Source of the DNA: JAQBQH01 sp035607415
Lineage (GTDB): Bacteria > Myxococcota_A > Polyangia > Palsa-1104
Direction of reading: 5' to 3'
Assembly: GCA_035607415.1 (NCBI GenBank)
Contig: DATNAQ010000067.1
Span: 62,001 to 126,000, forward strand
DNA length: 64,000 bases
Shown: piece after piece, positions 54,161 through 63,400 of the stretch
Position numbering within the stretch: position 1 is the first letter of the stretch
Layout of the letters: each line of letters begins with the position of its first letter
Notes under the pieces: model-generated
Seen by the model: the letters and a program-made list of their open reading frames with translations, nothing else
Told to the model about the DNA's origin: nothing
Database searches by the model: none
Program-made: the position numbers and the translations under genes

Positions 54161-55269
54161 AGTCGATCCTGGTCGCCTGCGCCAGCGAGTGGCTCGCGCC
54201 GGCGCGGCTGCCGCGGGTGCTGTCTCGCGCCGGTGCGCGGGTGGTCGCCTTCTGCCCGCGCGCCTGGCCGCTGGCGCAGACGCGCTTCGTCGACGACGTC
54301 ATCGACGCGCCCGCCGAGCTCGACGCCTACGTCGAGTCGCTGCGCGATCACCTGGCCGACGTCGCCTACGATTGGGTGCTCGTCGTCGACGATCCGCTGC
54401 TCGAGGCGCTCGCCGCGCGGCGCGCCGAGCCGTGGGTCGACGGCCTGCTGCCGATCGCGCGCACGCACCCGTGGGCCCGCGCGCTCGCGTCGAAGGCGGC
54501 GTTCTGCGCGCTCGCGGCCGACGCCGGCCTGCCGGTGCCGAAGTCGCGCACCGTGCGCACGCTCGACGAAGCGCGCGACGCGGCGCTGTCGATCGGGCTG
54601 CCGATGATGCTCAAGACCTCGGGCGGCTTCGCCGGCCTCGGCGTGCGCCTGGTGCGCGAGGCGCGCGAGCTGGAGGCGTCGTTCGGCGCGCTCGCCGGCG
54701 GGCTGCCGCTGGTGGCGCAGCGCTACGTCGACGGGCCGATTGGCAACACGGTGGTGCTCTTCGATCGCGGCGTGCCCATCTGCTGGATGTCGGCGTTCAA
54801 GGTGCGCACCTGGCCGGGGCCGTTCGGCCCGTCGAGCGCGCGCCAGTTCATGAGCCACGACGACGTCGAGCCGATCATCCGCGCCGTCGGCGCGCGCTCC
54901 GGCTATCACGGCTTCTGCGCGCTCGACTGGGTGCTCGACGACGACGGGCGGCTGCAGATCATCGAGCTCAACGCGCGGCCGGTGCCGACGATCCACATGG
55001 GTCGCCTCAGCGGCGTCGACTTCTCGCGCGCGGTGAAGGAGCTCCTCGGCGGCGTGCCGCGCGTGCAGCCGCCGCGGCCGCGCGCGGCGCGGGTCATTCC
55101 CATGTTTCCCGAGGACGTGTGGCGGGCGGCGTCCGAACACTCGCTGTCGCTGGCGGCGTGGCTGCCGTGGCCGGGGCGCTTCACCGACGTGCCGTGGCAC
55201 GATCCGCCACTGCTTTTGCACCACTTGCGCCGGTTCGCGCAGGCCGCACGCGACGCGCGTCAGCGCTAG
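54157..55269 (+). CDS. ATP-grasp carboxylate ligase
   Basis: The 370-residue protein starts at ATG 54157, overlapping the glycosyltransferase stop as ATGA. It has the ATP-grasp order: preATP-grasp (MKSILVACASEWLAPARLPRVLSRAGARVV), the ATP-binding loop (LPMMLKTSGGFAGLGVRLV), the adenine hinge (VAQRYVDGPIGNTV) and the metal-binding end (ALDWVLDDDGRLQIIELNARPVP). It links a carboxylate to an amine or another nucleophile through an acyl-phosphate. The partner substrates are unknown; a carboxylate on the isoprenoid product is a possible one. Confidence 0.87.
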   Translation: MKSILVACASEWLAPARLPRVLSRAGARVVAFCPRAWPLAQTRFVDDVIDAPAELDAYVESLRDHLADVAYDWVLVVDDPLLEALAARRAEPWVDGLLPIARTHPWARALASKAAFCALAADAGLPVPKSRTVRTLDEARDAALSIGLPMMLKTSGGFAGLGVRLVREARELEASFGALAGGLPLVAQRYVDGPIGNTVVLFDRGVPICWMSAFKVRTWPGPFGPSSARQFMSHDDVEPIIRAVGARSGYHGFCALDWVLDDDGRLQIIELNARPVPTIHMGRLSGVDFSRAVKELLGGVPRVQPPRPRAARVIPMFPEDVWRAASEHSLSLAAWLPWPGRFTDVPWHDPPLLLHHLRRFAQAARDARQR

Positions 55270-55294
55270 CGCCCATTAATGATAGAGTTGGCGG

Positions 55295-55774
55295 GTGGAC
55301 GTCGACGAGGTGAGGAGTGAGCTCGAGGCGCTGGGGCGCAAGGGGTTCGTCGAGCGCCACGGCAAGTGGTTCCTGGTGCTGACCGCCCCCGACGCGCTCG
55401 ACAGCTTCGCCGCGTTCGTCAACACGGCGAGCCGCGACGCCGCCGACATCCTGGCGGGCAAGGATGACCTCGACGAGGTCGACATCTTCCCGCTACAGCC
55501 GCGGCGCGGCAGCGAAGTCAGCATCGGCCGCGAAGGCGCCGACGTGGTGCTGCCCAGCGGCAAGATCTCGAAGCTGCACGCCGTGTTCTCGATGGGCGGC
55601 GGGCTGCCGTCGCTGAGCGACTCGGGCAGCAAGAACGGCACGTGGCTCAACGGCAACAAGCTCCCGCACGGGCGCGCGGTGCCCGTCGACGTCGGCGACA
55701 CCATCCAGTTCGCGTCGGTGTCGGCGACGCTGTGGTCGATCGACGATCTGGTCGCTGCCGTCGCTGGCGGCTGA
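55295..55774 (+). CDS. FHA-domain protein
   Basis: The 159-residue protein starts at GTG 55295. An N-terminal helical region is followed by an FHA domain at about 70-150 (SIGREGADVVLPSGKISKLHAVF, SKNGTWLNG), with the conserved GR, S/xxH and NG turns that bind phosphothreonine. It lies 25 nt after the ATP-grasp gene and could be co-transcribed. It may read a Ser/Thr-kinase signal. Confidence 0.9.
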   Translation: MDVDEVRSELEALGRKGFVERHGKWFLVLTAPDALDSFAAFVNTASRDAADILAGKDDLDEVDIFPLQPRRGSEVSIGREGADVVLPSGKISKLHAVFSMGGGLPSLSDSGSKNGTWLNGNKLPHGRAVPVDVGDTIQFASVSATLWSIDDLVAAVAGG

Positions 55775-55797
55775 GGGCGCGCGGCCGCGAGGCGCGC

Positions 55798-56318
55798 GGC
55801 GCGAGGCGCAGCCCTCCGCGGCGCTGCTCCAGAATTTGCGCACAGCCTGTGCCGTGCGGCGAACCGTGGACAGGGAGGCAAACTCCACCTGTGCCGTGCG
55901 GCGATGATTTCGAGTAGGCGGGAGATCAAGAGTCTTCGACTCGCCCGGTCGCTGGCCACGCCCACCTCACCGTCGTCCGCGCTAAAGCGCGGCCGAGGGG
56001 GCCGCATCTTCAGTGGAGCGCGCGTCGGCGTCCAGCGCGAACGTTCGTGCGAGTCGTGGAATGCGGGCGCAACGTGTGCCGTGTTCGCGGAGCGCGCGCT
56101 CCACCGAAGATCGCGGCAACCGCTGCCGCGCTTCAGCGCGGCAGCCGGGATGGTGTGCGCCGGCAACGACGCGCGAAACGAAGACTCCTGATCTCCCGCC
56201 TACTCGGAATCGTCGCCGCACGGCACAGGTGGAGTGTGCCTCCCTGTCCACGACGCTCTGCACGGCACAGGTTGTGCGCAAATTCTGGAAGAGCGCCGCG
56301 CGCGCTGCGCCTCGCGCC
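55798..56318. repeat. Large imperfect palindrome (about 520 bp), non-coding
   Basis: The left outer arm (about 55798-55945) and right outer arm (about 56172-56318) are inverted copies, roughly 90% alike by eye. Complementarity continues, more weakly, through inner segments (for example 56008-56024 with 56089-56108) toward the centre near 56056. The left arm has two direct CCTGTGCCGTGCGGCG-like copies. It lies between two convergent genes and holds no credible gene. It may be an inverted pair of a MITE-like element or a structured terminator. Confidence 0.75.
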
Positions 56319-56326
56319 CCCAGCGA

Positions 56327-56866
56327 CTACTCCGCCTCGTGCCCAACCACAATTCGCGTGACGCCGGGGATGTGGGGCGTGGTGTCGCCCGGGCGGCCGA
56401 GCCGGCCGCCGGCGCCGTGATACGGCGGAAACGGCGCGTTCGGCACCACCATCGTCGCGACGAGGTCGCCGCGGCGGTTGAGCATGAGCACCGGCTGCGG
56501 GTCCGTCGACGCCAGCGGCTGCTTCAACACCAGGCCCGCCACCGGCGCACCGCTGACCACGATCTCACTGCCCGGCGCCAGCGGCCCGAGGAGCGTCGTC
56601 AGCTTCCACGCGTGCCGCTCCGCGTCGGCGAAGTCGGGCGGCGTCGCGCGCAGGCGCACCGCATCGATCGCCGCCGCCGCCTTGCCGGCGACGACGACGT
56701 CGATGTGCAGCCCGTCGGGCACGCGCAGCGCCTGCGCCTGCGCGGGGGCCGGCGGAGGCGGCGGCTGCGGCATGCGCTTGGCCTGCGTCGCGTCGCTCGC
56801 CTTCTGACAACCGCCGCCGACGCCGAGGGTCGCGATGAGCCCGAGCACGCACGCCATCACGCGCAT
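56327..56866 (-). CDS. Putative lipoprotein
   Basis: The 179-residue protein starts at ATG 56866 (GTG 56872 is an alternative). The signal MRVMACVLGLIATLGVGGGC gives a lipidated Cys, followed by a Pro/Ala-rich linker. The body has RVPDGLHIDVVVAGKAAAAIDAVRL, KLTTLLGPLAPGSEIVVSGAPVAGLVLKQPLAS and a C-terminal domain. I recognise no family. It is 12 nt from the aldo/keto reductase stop on the same strand. Confidence 0.72.
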   Translation of the reverse strand: MRVMACVLGLIATLGVGGGCQKASDATQAKRMPQPPPPPAPAQAQALRVPDGLHIDVVVAGKAAAAIDAVRLRATPPDFADAERHAWKLTTLLGPLAPGSEIVVSGAPVAGLVLKQPLASTDPQPVLMLNRRGDLVATMVVPNAPFPPYHGAGGRLGRPGDTTPHIPGVTRIVVGHEAE

Positions 56867-56878
56867 GCCCACAGTGTA

Positions 56879-57865
56879 TCAGCGCGCGTACTTCATGGAA
56901 GCGGGATAGCGCGCCCCCGCCGCCACCCCGCGCGGCGCGATCGCCTCGATGCGCTCGAGCTCCTCCTTCGTCAGCCGGAGCTCGGCCGCCGCCAGGTTCT
57001 CGTCGAGATAGGTGCGCTTCTTGGTACCCGGAATCGGCACCACGTCGTCGCCGCGCGACAGCACCCAGGCCAGCGCCAGCTGCGACGGCGTCGCGCCGCG
57101 CGCCTTGGCCAACCGCTCGATCTCGCGCACCAGCTCCAGGTTTTTGGCGAAGTTGTCGCCCATGAAGCGCGGCGAGTGGCGCCGATAGTCGTCGGCCGGC
57201 AGATCCTCGAAGCGCTGGAAGCGCCCCGTGAGAAAGCCGCGCCCGAGCGGGCTGTAGGCGACGAACCCGATGCAGAGCTCGCGGCACGCGGCGAGCGCGC
57301 CGTCGTCCTCCGGATCGCGCGTCCACAACGACCATTCGCTCTGCAGCGCCGTGATCGGATGGACCTTCGCCGCGCGCCGGATCGTCTCGGGCCCCGCCTC
57401 CGACAGCCCGAGGTGGCGCACCTTGCCCTGCTTCACCAGCGACGCCATGGCGCCGACGGTGTCCTCGATCGGCGTCTCGGGATCGACGCGATGCAGGTAG
57501 TACAGATCGATCACGTCGACGCCGAGCCGTTGCAGGCTCGCCTCGCACGACTTCTGCACGTACTCGGGCTTTCCCGAAAAGCCGCGCACCGTCGGATCCT
57601 TCGCATCGCGCACGATGCCGAACTTCGTCGCCAGTACGATGCGATCGCGCTTGCCGGCGATGGCCCGCCCGACGAGCTTCTCGTTCTCGAACGGCCCGTA
57701 GATATCGGCGGTGTCGAGGAAGTTGCCGCCGCGATCGAGGTAATGATGAATGGTCGCGATCGACTCGGCGTCGTCGCGCCCGCCATAGAACTCGCTCATC
57801 CCCATGCATCCGAGGCCGAGCGCCGACACCTTCAGTCGCGCGCGGCCGAGCTCACGCATCTGCAT
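56879..57865 (-). CDS. Aldo/keto reductase
   Basis: The 328-residue NADPH-dependent enzyme starts at ATG 57865 behind TTGGAGG. The TIM-barrel signature and catalytic tetrad are visible: Asp/Tyr in FLDTADIYG, Lys in LATKFGIV, and His in YYLHRVDP. It resembles the AKR13-type bacterial family (YhdN-like). The substrate is unknown. It lies between the lipoprotein gene and the TolC gene on the same strand. Confidence 0.93.
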   Translation of the reverse strand: MQMRELGRARLKVSALGLGCMGMSEFYGGRDDAESIATIHHYLDRGGNFLDTADIYGPFENEKLVGRAIAGKRDRIVLATKFGIVRDAKDPTVRGFSGKPEYVQKSCEASLQRLGVDVIDLYYLHRVDPETPIEDTVGAMASLVKQGKVRHLGLSEAGPETIRRAAKVHPITALQSEWSLWTRDPEDDGALAACRELCIGFVAYSPLGRGFLTGRFQRFEDLPADDYRRHSPRFMGDNFAKNLELVREIERLAKARGATPSQLALAWVLSRGDDVVPIPGTKKRTYLDENLAAAELRLTKEELERIEAIAPRGVAAGARYPASMKYAR

Positions 57866-57899
57866 CGTCGCCTCCAAGGTCCGTACATCGCCGTGGCGC

Positions 57900-59324
57900 T
57901 CATCGCGCCGGGAATCGTCCGCTCGCCAACAGCATGTCGAGCGTCGCCTGCCGCCATGCATCTTCCGCCTGCGCCACCGCGGTGTCGGCGTCGCGTGCCA
58001 CGCGCTCGGCGTCGATGACCTCGATGTTGGTCGACGCGCCGGCGCGATAGGCCAGGTTGGTCAGCGACAGCCCTTCGGCCGCCAGCTGGGCCGCGTCGCG
58101 CGCCGACGCCAGCGCCGCCCCCGAACGCCGCACCTCCTCGTCGGAGGCGCGCACGTCCGACCGCGCCTGGCGTACGCTGCCTTCGAGGTTCGACTTCGCC
58201 TCGCGCACCAGCGCCGCGCGCTCCTTCGCCAAGCCGTAGCGCAGCCCGCCGTCGTAGATCGGCCACGACAGGAGCAGCTGCCCCTGGAACCCCTTCTCCG
58301 GCAGCGTCGACGTCGCGGGATACTGCAGGAACGGCTGCAGCGTCAGCGTCAGCGACGGCATGTAGTCGGCCCAATCGTCCTTGCGCACGTGCTCGGCCGC
58401 GTGCAGCCGCCCCTGCAAGAGGAGCACGTCGGTGCGCAGCTCGAGCGCGTCCTTGAGCGACTGATCGAGCGGCGGCGCGCCCGGCAGCGACACGTCCTCG
58501 GTCACGTCGACCGGATGATCGGCACCGACGAGTACGCCGAGCGCTTCGCGCAGCCGCGCCAGGTTCGACACCGACGCCTGCAACAGCGCCTCGTCGGCCG
58601 CGACCTCCTGCGCCGCGCGCACCTCGTCGACGCGCGTGCCGTATCCGCCGGCGAAGCGCTGATGCGCGAACTGGTAGTGCGCGCGCGCGTTGTCCCGCGC
58701 CCGCCGCGACACCTCGATCGATCGGTGCTGCGCCATGAGCTGTAGATAGGTGCGCGCCGTCGCCAGCGCCAGCTGCCGCTGCACGTCGGCCGCGCTCAGC
58801 CGCGCCACCGCCACGTTGTCCTTGGCGTGCTCGATCTGCACCCAGCTGCGCGGCGCGACCAGCGGCGCCGCGAGGAACAAGTTCGCGCCCACCTGATCGC
58901 CCGGCAACACCACCACCGGCGGGTTCGAGCCGGCGAGCGTGCGATCGCCCTCGAGCCGCGTGTAGCTGGCGTTGAACGACAGGGTCGGCATCGACGCCGA
59001 GCGCACCTCCTCGACCACCGCGCGCGCCCGCGCGATCTCGTCGAGCGCCACCGCCGCCGACGGATTGGCGCGCAGCGCCCGCGACACCGCCGCGTCGAAC
59101 GCCAGCACCTCCGCCGGCGCCAGCTCCGCCGGCAGGCTGTTGGCCTGCATCGCCTGCGCCGGCGTCATCGACGACGGCTGCGTCTGCACCTTCGGCAGCG
59201 GCTGCGTCTGCACCTTCGGCAGCGGCTGCGCATTGGGCGTCGGCGCCTGCGCGCCCGCCACCGTCGCTCCCGCCACCAACGCGCCGCCGACGAGCGCCGC
59301 GACCAGCCTACTTGCCTGCGGCAT
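57900..59324 (-). CDS. TolC-family outer-membrane efflux protein
   Basis: The 474-residue protein starts at ATG 59324, overlapping the membrane-fusion-protein gene by 17 nt. A signal peptide (PQASRLVAALVGGALVAGATVAGA) is followed by a tandem Pro/Gln repeat (QPLPKVQT twice) and the OEP fold in two repeats, with coiled-coil helices (SWVQIEHAKDNVAVARLSAADVQRQLALATARTYLQL-type). It is the outer-membrane channel of the efflux system encoded upstream. Confidence 0.92.
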   Translation of the reverse strand: MPQASRLVAALVGGALVAGATVAGAQAPTPNAQPLPKVQTQPLPKVQTQPSSMTPAQAMQANSLPAELAPAEVLAFDAAVSRALRANPSAAVALDEIARARAVVEEVRSASMPTLSFNASYTRLEGDRTLAGSNPPVVVLPGDQVGANLFLAAPLVAPRSWVQIEHAKDNVAVARLSAADVQRQLALATARTYLQLMAQHRSIEVSRRARDNARAHYQFAHQRFAGGYGTRVDEVRAAQEVAADEALLQASVSNLARLREALGVLVGADHPVDVTEDVSLPGAPPLDQSLKDALELRTDVLLLQGRLHAAEHVRKDDWADYMPSLTLTLQPFLQYPATSTLPEKGFQGQLLLSWPIYDGGLRYGLAKERAALVREAKSNLEGSVRQARSDVRASDEEVRRSGAALASARDAAQLAAEGLSLTNLAYRAGASTNIEVIDAERVARDADTAVAQAEDAWRQATLDMLLASGRFPAR

Positions 59325-60453
59325 CCCGACCACCCGGCGGCGGCGGCGGCAGCACCGGCTGCACGTGCGCGCCATCCGCCACGTTGTCCCCGACGTTGAG
59401 CGCCACCAACTCGCCGACCCGCAGCCCGCGCGCGAGCCGCACCGTCGAGCCGTCGTTGTCGCTCACCGTCACCGGCCGCGCGTGCACCGTGTCGCCGTCG
59501 AGCACGTAGACCGACGCGTTGTGTCCCTGCAGCACCAGCGCCTCCACCGGCACGATGATCTCCGGCGGCGTCGCGAAGCTCAGCGTCACCGTCACGAAGC
59601 TGCCGGCCACGATCCTGCCGTCCCGATTGTCGAGATCGACCTCGACGAGCATCATGCGCGTCTTCGGATCGAGCTCGTCCGAGCGCCGCGCCACGGTCCC
59701 TTCGATGCGCACGTCGGCGCGATCGGGCATCGTGACCTCGACCTTGTCGCCGACCTTCACGAACCCGGCGTCACGCTGCGGCACGTAGATGTACACGCGC
59801 AGCCGCTCCGGCGTCGCGATGGTGACGAGCGGCAGCGCGCCCGTCTGCGCCCCCGTCGCCGCCTGCACCAGCGCGCCCGGATCGGCGAAGCGCGCCGTCA
59901 CCGTGCCGGCGAACGGCGCGCGCAGCACCTCGTACGACTTCTGCTGCGCCAGCGTCGCCACCTGCGCCTGGGCCACCTGCGCCACGCCGACCTGCGTCTC
60001 CGCCTCCGCCGCCGAGACCACGCCGGGCTTGGCCAGCTCGGCCGCGCGCCGCGCGTTGGCCTTCTTGTAGCTGGCGTCGGCGACGGCCGCCTCGTATTGC
60101 CGATCGATCTCGGGCGCCTCGATCACCGCGACGATCTGATTGGGCTTCACCACGTCGCCCTTGTCGACGCGCATCGCCTTGATGTAGCCGGAGACCTTCG
60201 CGTACAGCGTCGCCGACGCGAACGGCCGCGCCTCGCCCTGCAGCTCGATCTTGCGCATCGGCGGCGACAGCTGCGCGCGCGCCACGCGGATGCGCGGCCC
60301 CTTGGCCACCTCCTCGGTGCGCTCTTTGCCTTCGCGATCGGCCGCCGCCTGCCGCGACGTCGCGATCACCACCACACCGACGAGCGCGCCGATCACGCCG
60401 ACGACGCCGACGATGTAGACCCACTTGGTCCGCTTCTCTGCTTCCGTGCTCAT
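59308..60453 (-). CDS. RND efflux periplasmic adaptor (membrane-fusion protein)
   Basis: The 381-residue protein starts at ATG 60453, overlapping the pump stop as ATGA. It has an N-terminal anchor helix (VYIVGVVGVIGALVGVVVIA), the lipoyl-like half-motif (YAKVSGYIKAMRVDKGDVVKPNQIVAVIEAPEID), a coiled-coil hairpin, a second lipoyl half (LRAPFAGTVTARFADPGALV) and beta-barrel domains. No lipobox is present, so it is held by the membrane helix. It links the pump and TolC. Confidence 0.93.
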   Translation of the reverse strand: MSTEAEKRTKWVYIVGVVGVIGALVGVVVIATSRQAAADREGKERTEEVAKGPRIRVARAQLSPPMRKIELQGEARPFASATLYAKVSGYIKAMRVDKGDVVKPNQIVAVIEAPEIDRQYEAAVADASYKKANARRAAELAKPGVVSAAEAETQVGVAQVAQAQVATLAQQKSYEVLRAPFAGTVTARFADPGALVQAATGAQTGALPLVTIATPERLRVYIYVPQRDAGFVKVGDKVEVTMPDRADVRIEGTVARRSDELDPKTRMMLVEVDLDNRDGRIVAGSFVTVTLSFATPPEIIVPVEALVLQGHNASVYVLDGDTVHARPVTVSDNDGSTVRLARGLRVGELVALNVGDNVADGAHVQPVLPPPPPGGRDAAGK

Positions 60454-63400
60454 ACATGCCTCTCGAGCGCGGCGTCGGGCTCGAGGCCCTGCTTCTCGCG
60501 CTGGAACCGCTCTTCCAACAGATGCCGCGTCGGCGGCTTTCGCCGCAGCAGCGTGTACACGACCGGGACCACGAACAACGTCACGAACGTCGCCATCACG
60601 AGGCCACCGATGACGGCGCGGCCGAGCGGCGCGTTCTGCTCGCCCGCCTCGCCGAGCGCGAGCGCCATCGGGATCATGCCGATGATCATCGCCAGCGCCG
60701 TCATGAGCACCGGACGCAGGCGCGTCCTGCCCGCCTCCAGCGCCGCCTCGAGCGGCGTGGCGTCCAGCTTCTCCGCGCGATAGTCGTTGGCGAAGTTGAC
60801 GAGCAGGATCGAGTTCGACACCGCGATGCCCACCGCCATGATCGCGCCCATCAGCGACTCGACGTTGATGGTCGTGTGCGTGACCGTCAGCATCCACAAG
60901 ATGCCGACGAGCGCCCCGGGCACCGCCATGATGATGATGAGCGGATCGATCCACGACTGATAGAGCACGACCATCAGGCAGTACACGAGCAGCACCGCGA
61001 GGATGAGCCCGAGCCCGAGGCTGCGGAACGACTGGTTCATGACCTCGTTCTGCCCGCGCACGGTGATCTTCATGCCCTTGGGCAGCTGGCCGAGCTCGGC
61101 GATCTTCTTGTCGATGTCCTTCGACACCGAGCCGAGGTCGCGCCCTTCGACGCTGGCGCCGATGTCGAGCACGCGCTGCACCGTATAGTGCGACAGCTGG
61201 TTGTAGCGCACCTCCGACGAGAGCGCCGAGATGTTCCCGAGCGTCTGCGCCGGCGCCTCCGGCAGCGTCGACGGCGACGGCGTCCCGCCCGGCTGCAAGA
61301 GCGCCGCGGCCGACGGCGGCGTCAGCGGCACCGACATGAGGTTGGACACCGACTTCACTTTTTGTAGCGGCGCCTTGACCACGACCGTGTAGTTCACGCT
61401 GTTCTGCGGATTCAAGAAGTACGACGGCGACGTCAGCGACGACGACGACAGCGACACCAGCATCGACGACGCCACGTCGCGCTGCGACAGCCCGAGCTGC
61501 GCCGCGCGCTCGCGATCGACGTCGACCTTGAGCGTCGGATAGTCGAGCACCTGCGAGATGTGCACGTCGGCGGTGCCGGGGATGGTGCGCATCTTGTCGC
61601 GCAAGACGCGCGCGATCTCCCCCGACTTCTGCAGGTTGGGGTACTCGACCTGCACATCGATCGGCGACGCCAACCCGAAGTTGAGCACCTGCGTGACGAT
61701 ATCGGCCGGCTGGAAGTAGAAGCTGCAGTCGGGGAAATCGTGCGACAGCGCGGCGCGGATCTTCTTCATGTACTCGGGCGTCGGGTGGTGCTTCTCCTTG
61801 AGCGCGATGAGGATGTCGGCGTCCATCGGCCCCTGGTTGTCGGTCTGCACGAACGCCAGGTTGTAGTTGATGGGCACACCGATCATGTCGTTGATGGTCT
61901 CGATCTCCTCGTTCGGCACGATCGAGCGGATGCGATCCTCGACGGCGAGCACCTTCTTCTCGGTCGACTCGATGCGCAGGCCCGCCGGCGCGCGGAAGTG
62001 CAGCTTCATGATGCCCGCGTCCACCGACGGGAAGAAGTCGGTGCCGACGACGAAGGCGAGCCCGAACGAGATGCAGCCGACGATGAGCGCCACCACCACG
62101 GTGAAGAGCCGGTGGTGCAGCAGATGTTCGAGGATCGACGCGTACAGGCTCTGGAAGCGCTCGAACCCGCGGTCGCGCGCCGTGTTGAACTTGTAGGCGA
62201 AGCGCGTCCACCAGCTGGCGTCGGCCCCCGGCTCGCCGTGGTGCTCCGACGCCATCAGCATGCGCGCCAGCGTCGGCACCAGCGTTCGCGACAAGACGTA
62301 CGACGCGAGCATGGCGAGCACGACGGCGAGCGCCAGCGGCACGAACAGGTACTTCGCCGGCCCGAAGAGCAGCACGACCGGGAAGAACACGATGCAGATC
62401 GACAGCGTCGCCACGATCGCCGGCGTCGCGATCTGGCTGGCGCCGTCGAGGATGGCGCGGGTGAGCGGCTTTCCCATCCCGCGGTTGCGATGGATGTTCT
62501 CGACTTCGACGGTGGCGTCGTCGACGAGCATGCCGATGGCGAGCGAGAGCCCGCCGAGCGTCATGATGTTGATCGTGTGCCCCCATAAATGGAGCCCGAT
62601 GATCGCCGTGAAGATGGCGAGCGGGATCGAGGTGCACACGATGACCATCGACCGCCAGCTGCCGAGGAAGATGCCGATCATCAGCGACACGAGGATCGAC
62701 GAGATGATCCCTTCGCGAAGCACGCTCTTGATGGCGCCGCGCACGAACAGCGACTGATCGAAGTCGATCTTGAGCTCGAGCCCGTCGGGCGCGGTCTGCT
62801 TGATGATCGGCAGCGCCGCGCGCGTCGCCTCGACCACCGCCAGCGTCGACGCATCGGCGTGCTTCAAGATCGCCAGATACGTCGCGCGCTTTCCGTCGAC
62901 GTGCACGATGTTCTCTTGATCGGCGAACGCGTCGGCCACGTGCGCCACGTCGCCGAGCAGGACCGGCTGCCCGCCCACGACCTTGACCGGGATCTTGTTG
63001 AACTGGTCGACCGCCGACGGCGAGCTGTTCATGACCACGCTGTACTCGCGGTCGCCGATGCGCGCCGTGCCCGACGGGATGATGACGTTGGACGAGGTCA
63101 GCGCCGCCACCACGTCCGACGGCGACAGCCCCTTGGCGGCGAGCGCCACCGGATCGATGTCGACGTTGATCTCGCGCCGCTTGCCGCCGAACGGCGCCGG
63201 CGTCGCCAGCCCCGGGATCGTGAACAGGCGGACGCGGATGAAGTTGAGGCCGTAGTCGAAGATCTGCTGCTCGGGCAGCTTGTCCGACGACAGCGTCATC
63301 TGCGCCACGGGAACGTTGGACGCGTTGAACTGCATGACGACCGGCGGCGGCGTCCCCGGCGGCGCGATGCGCAAGAGCGTCGACGACACCGACGAGATCT

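Noticed and set aside
55798..56318. CRISPR array or insertion sequence
   Set aside because: Repeats are inverted, not regularly spaced direct repeats, and no transposase frame lies within or beside it.
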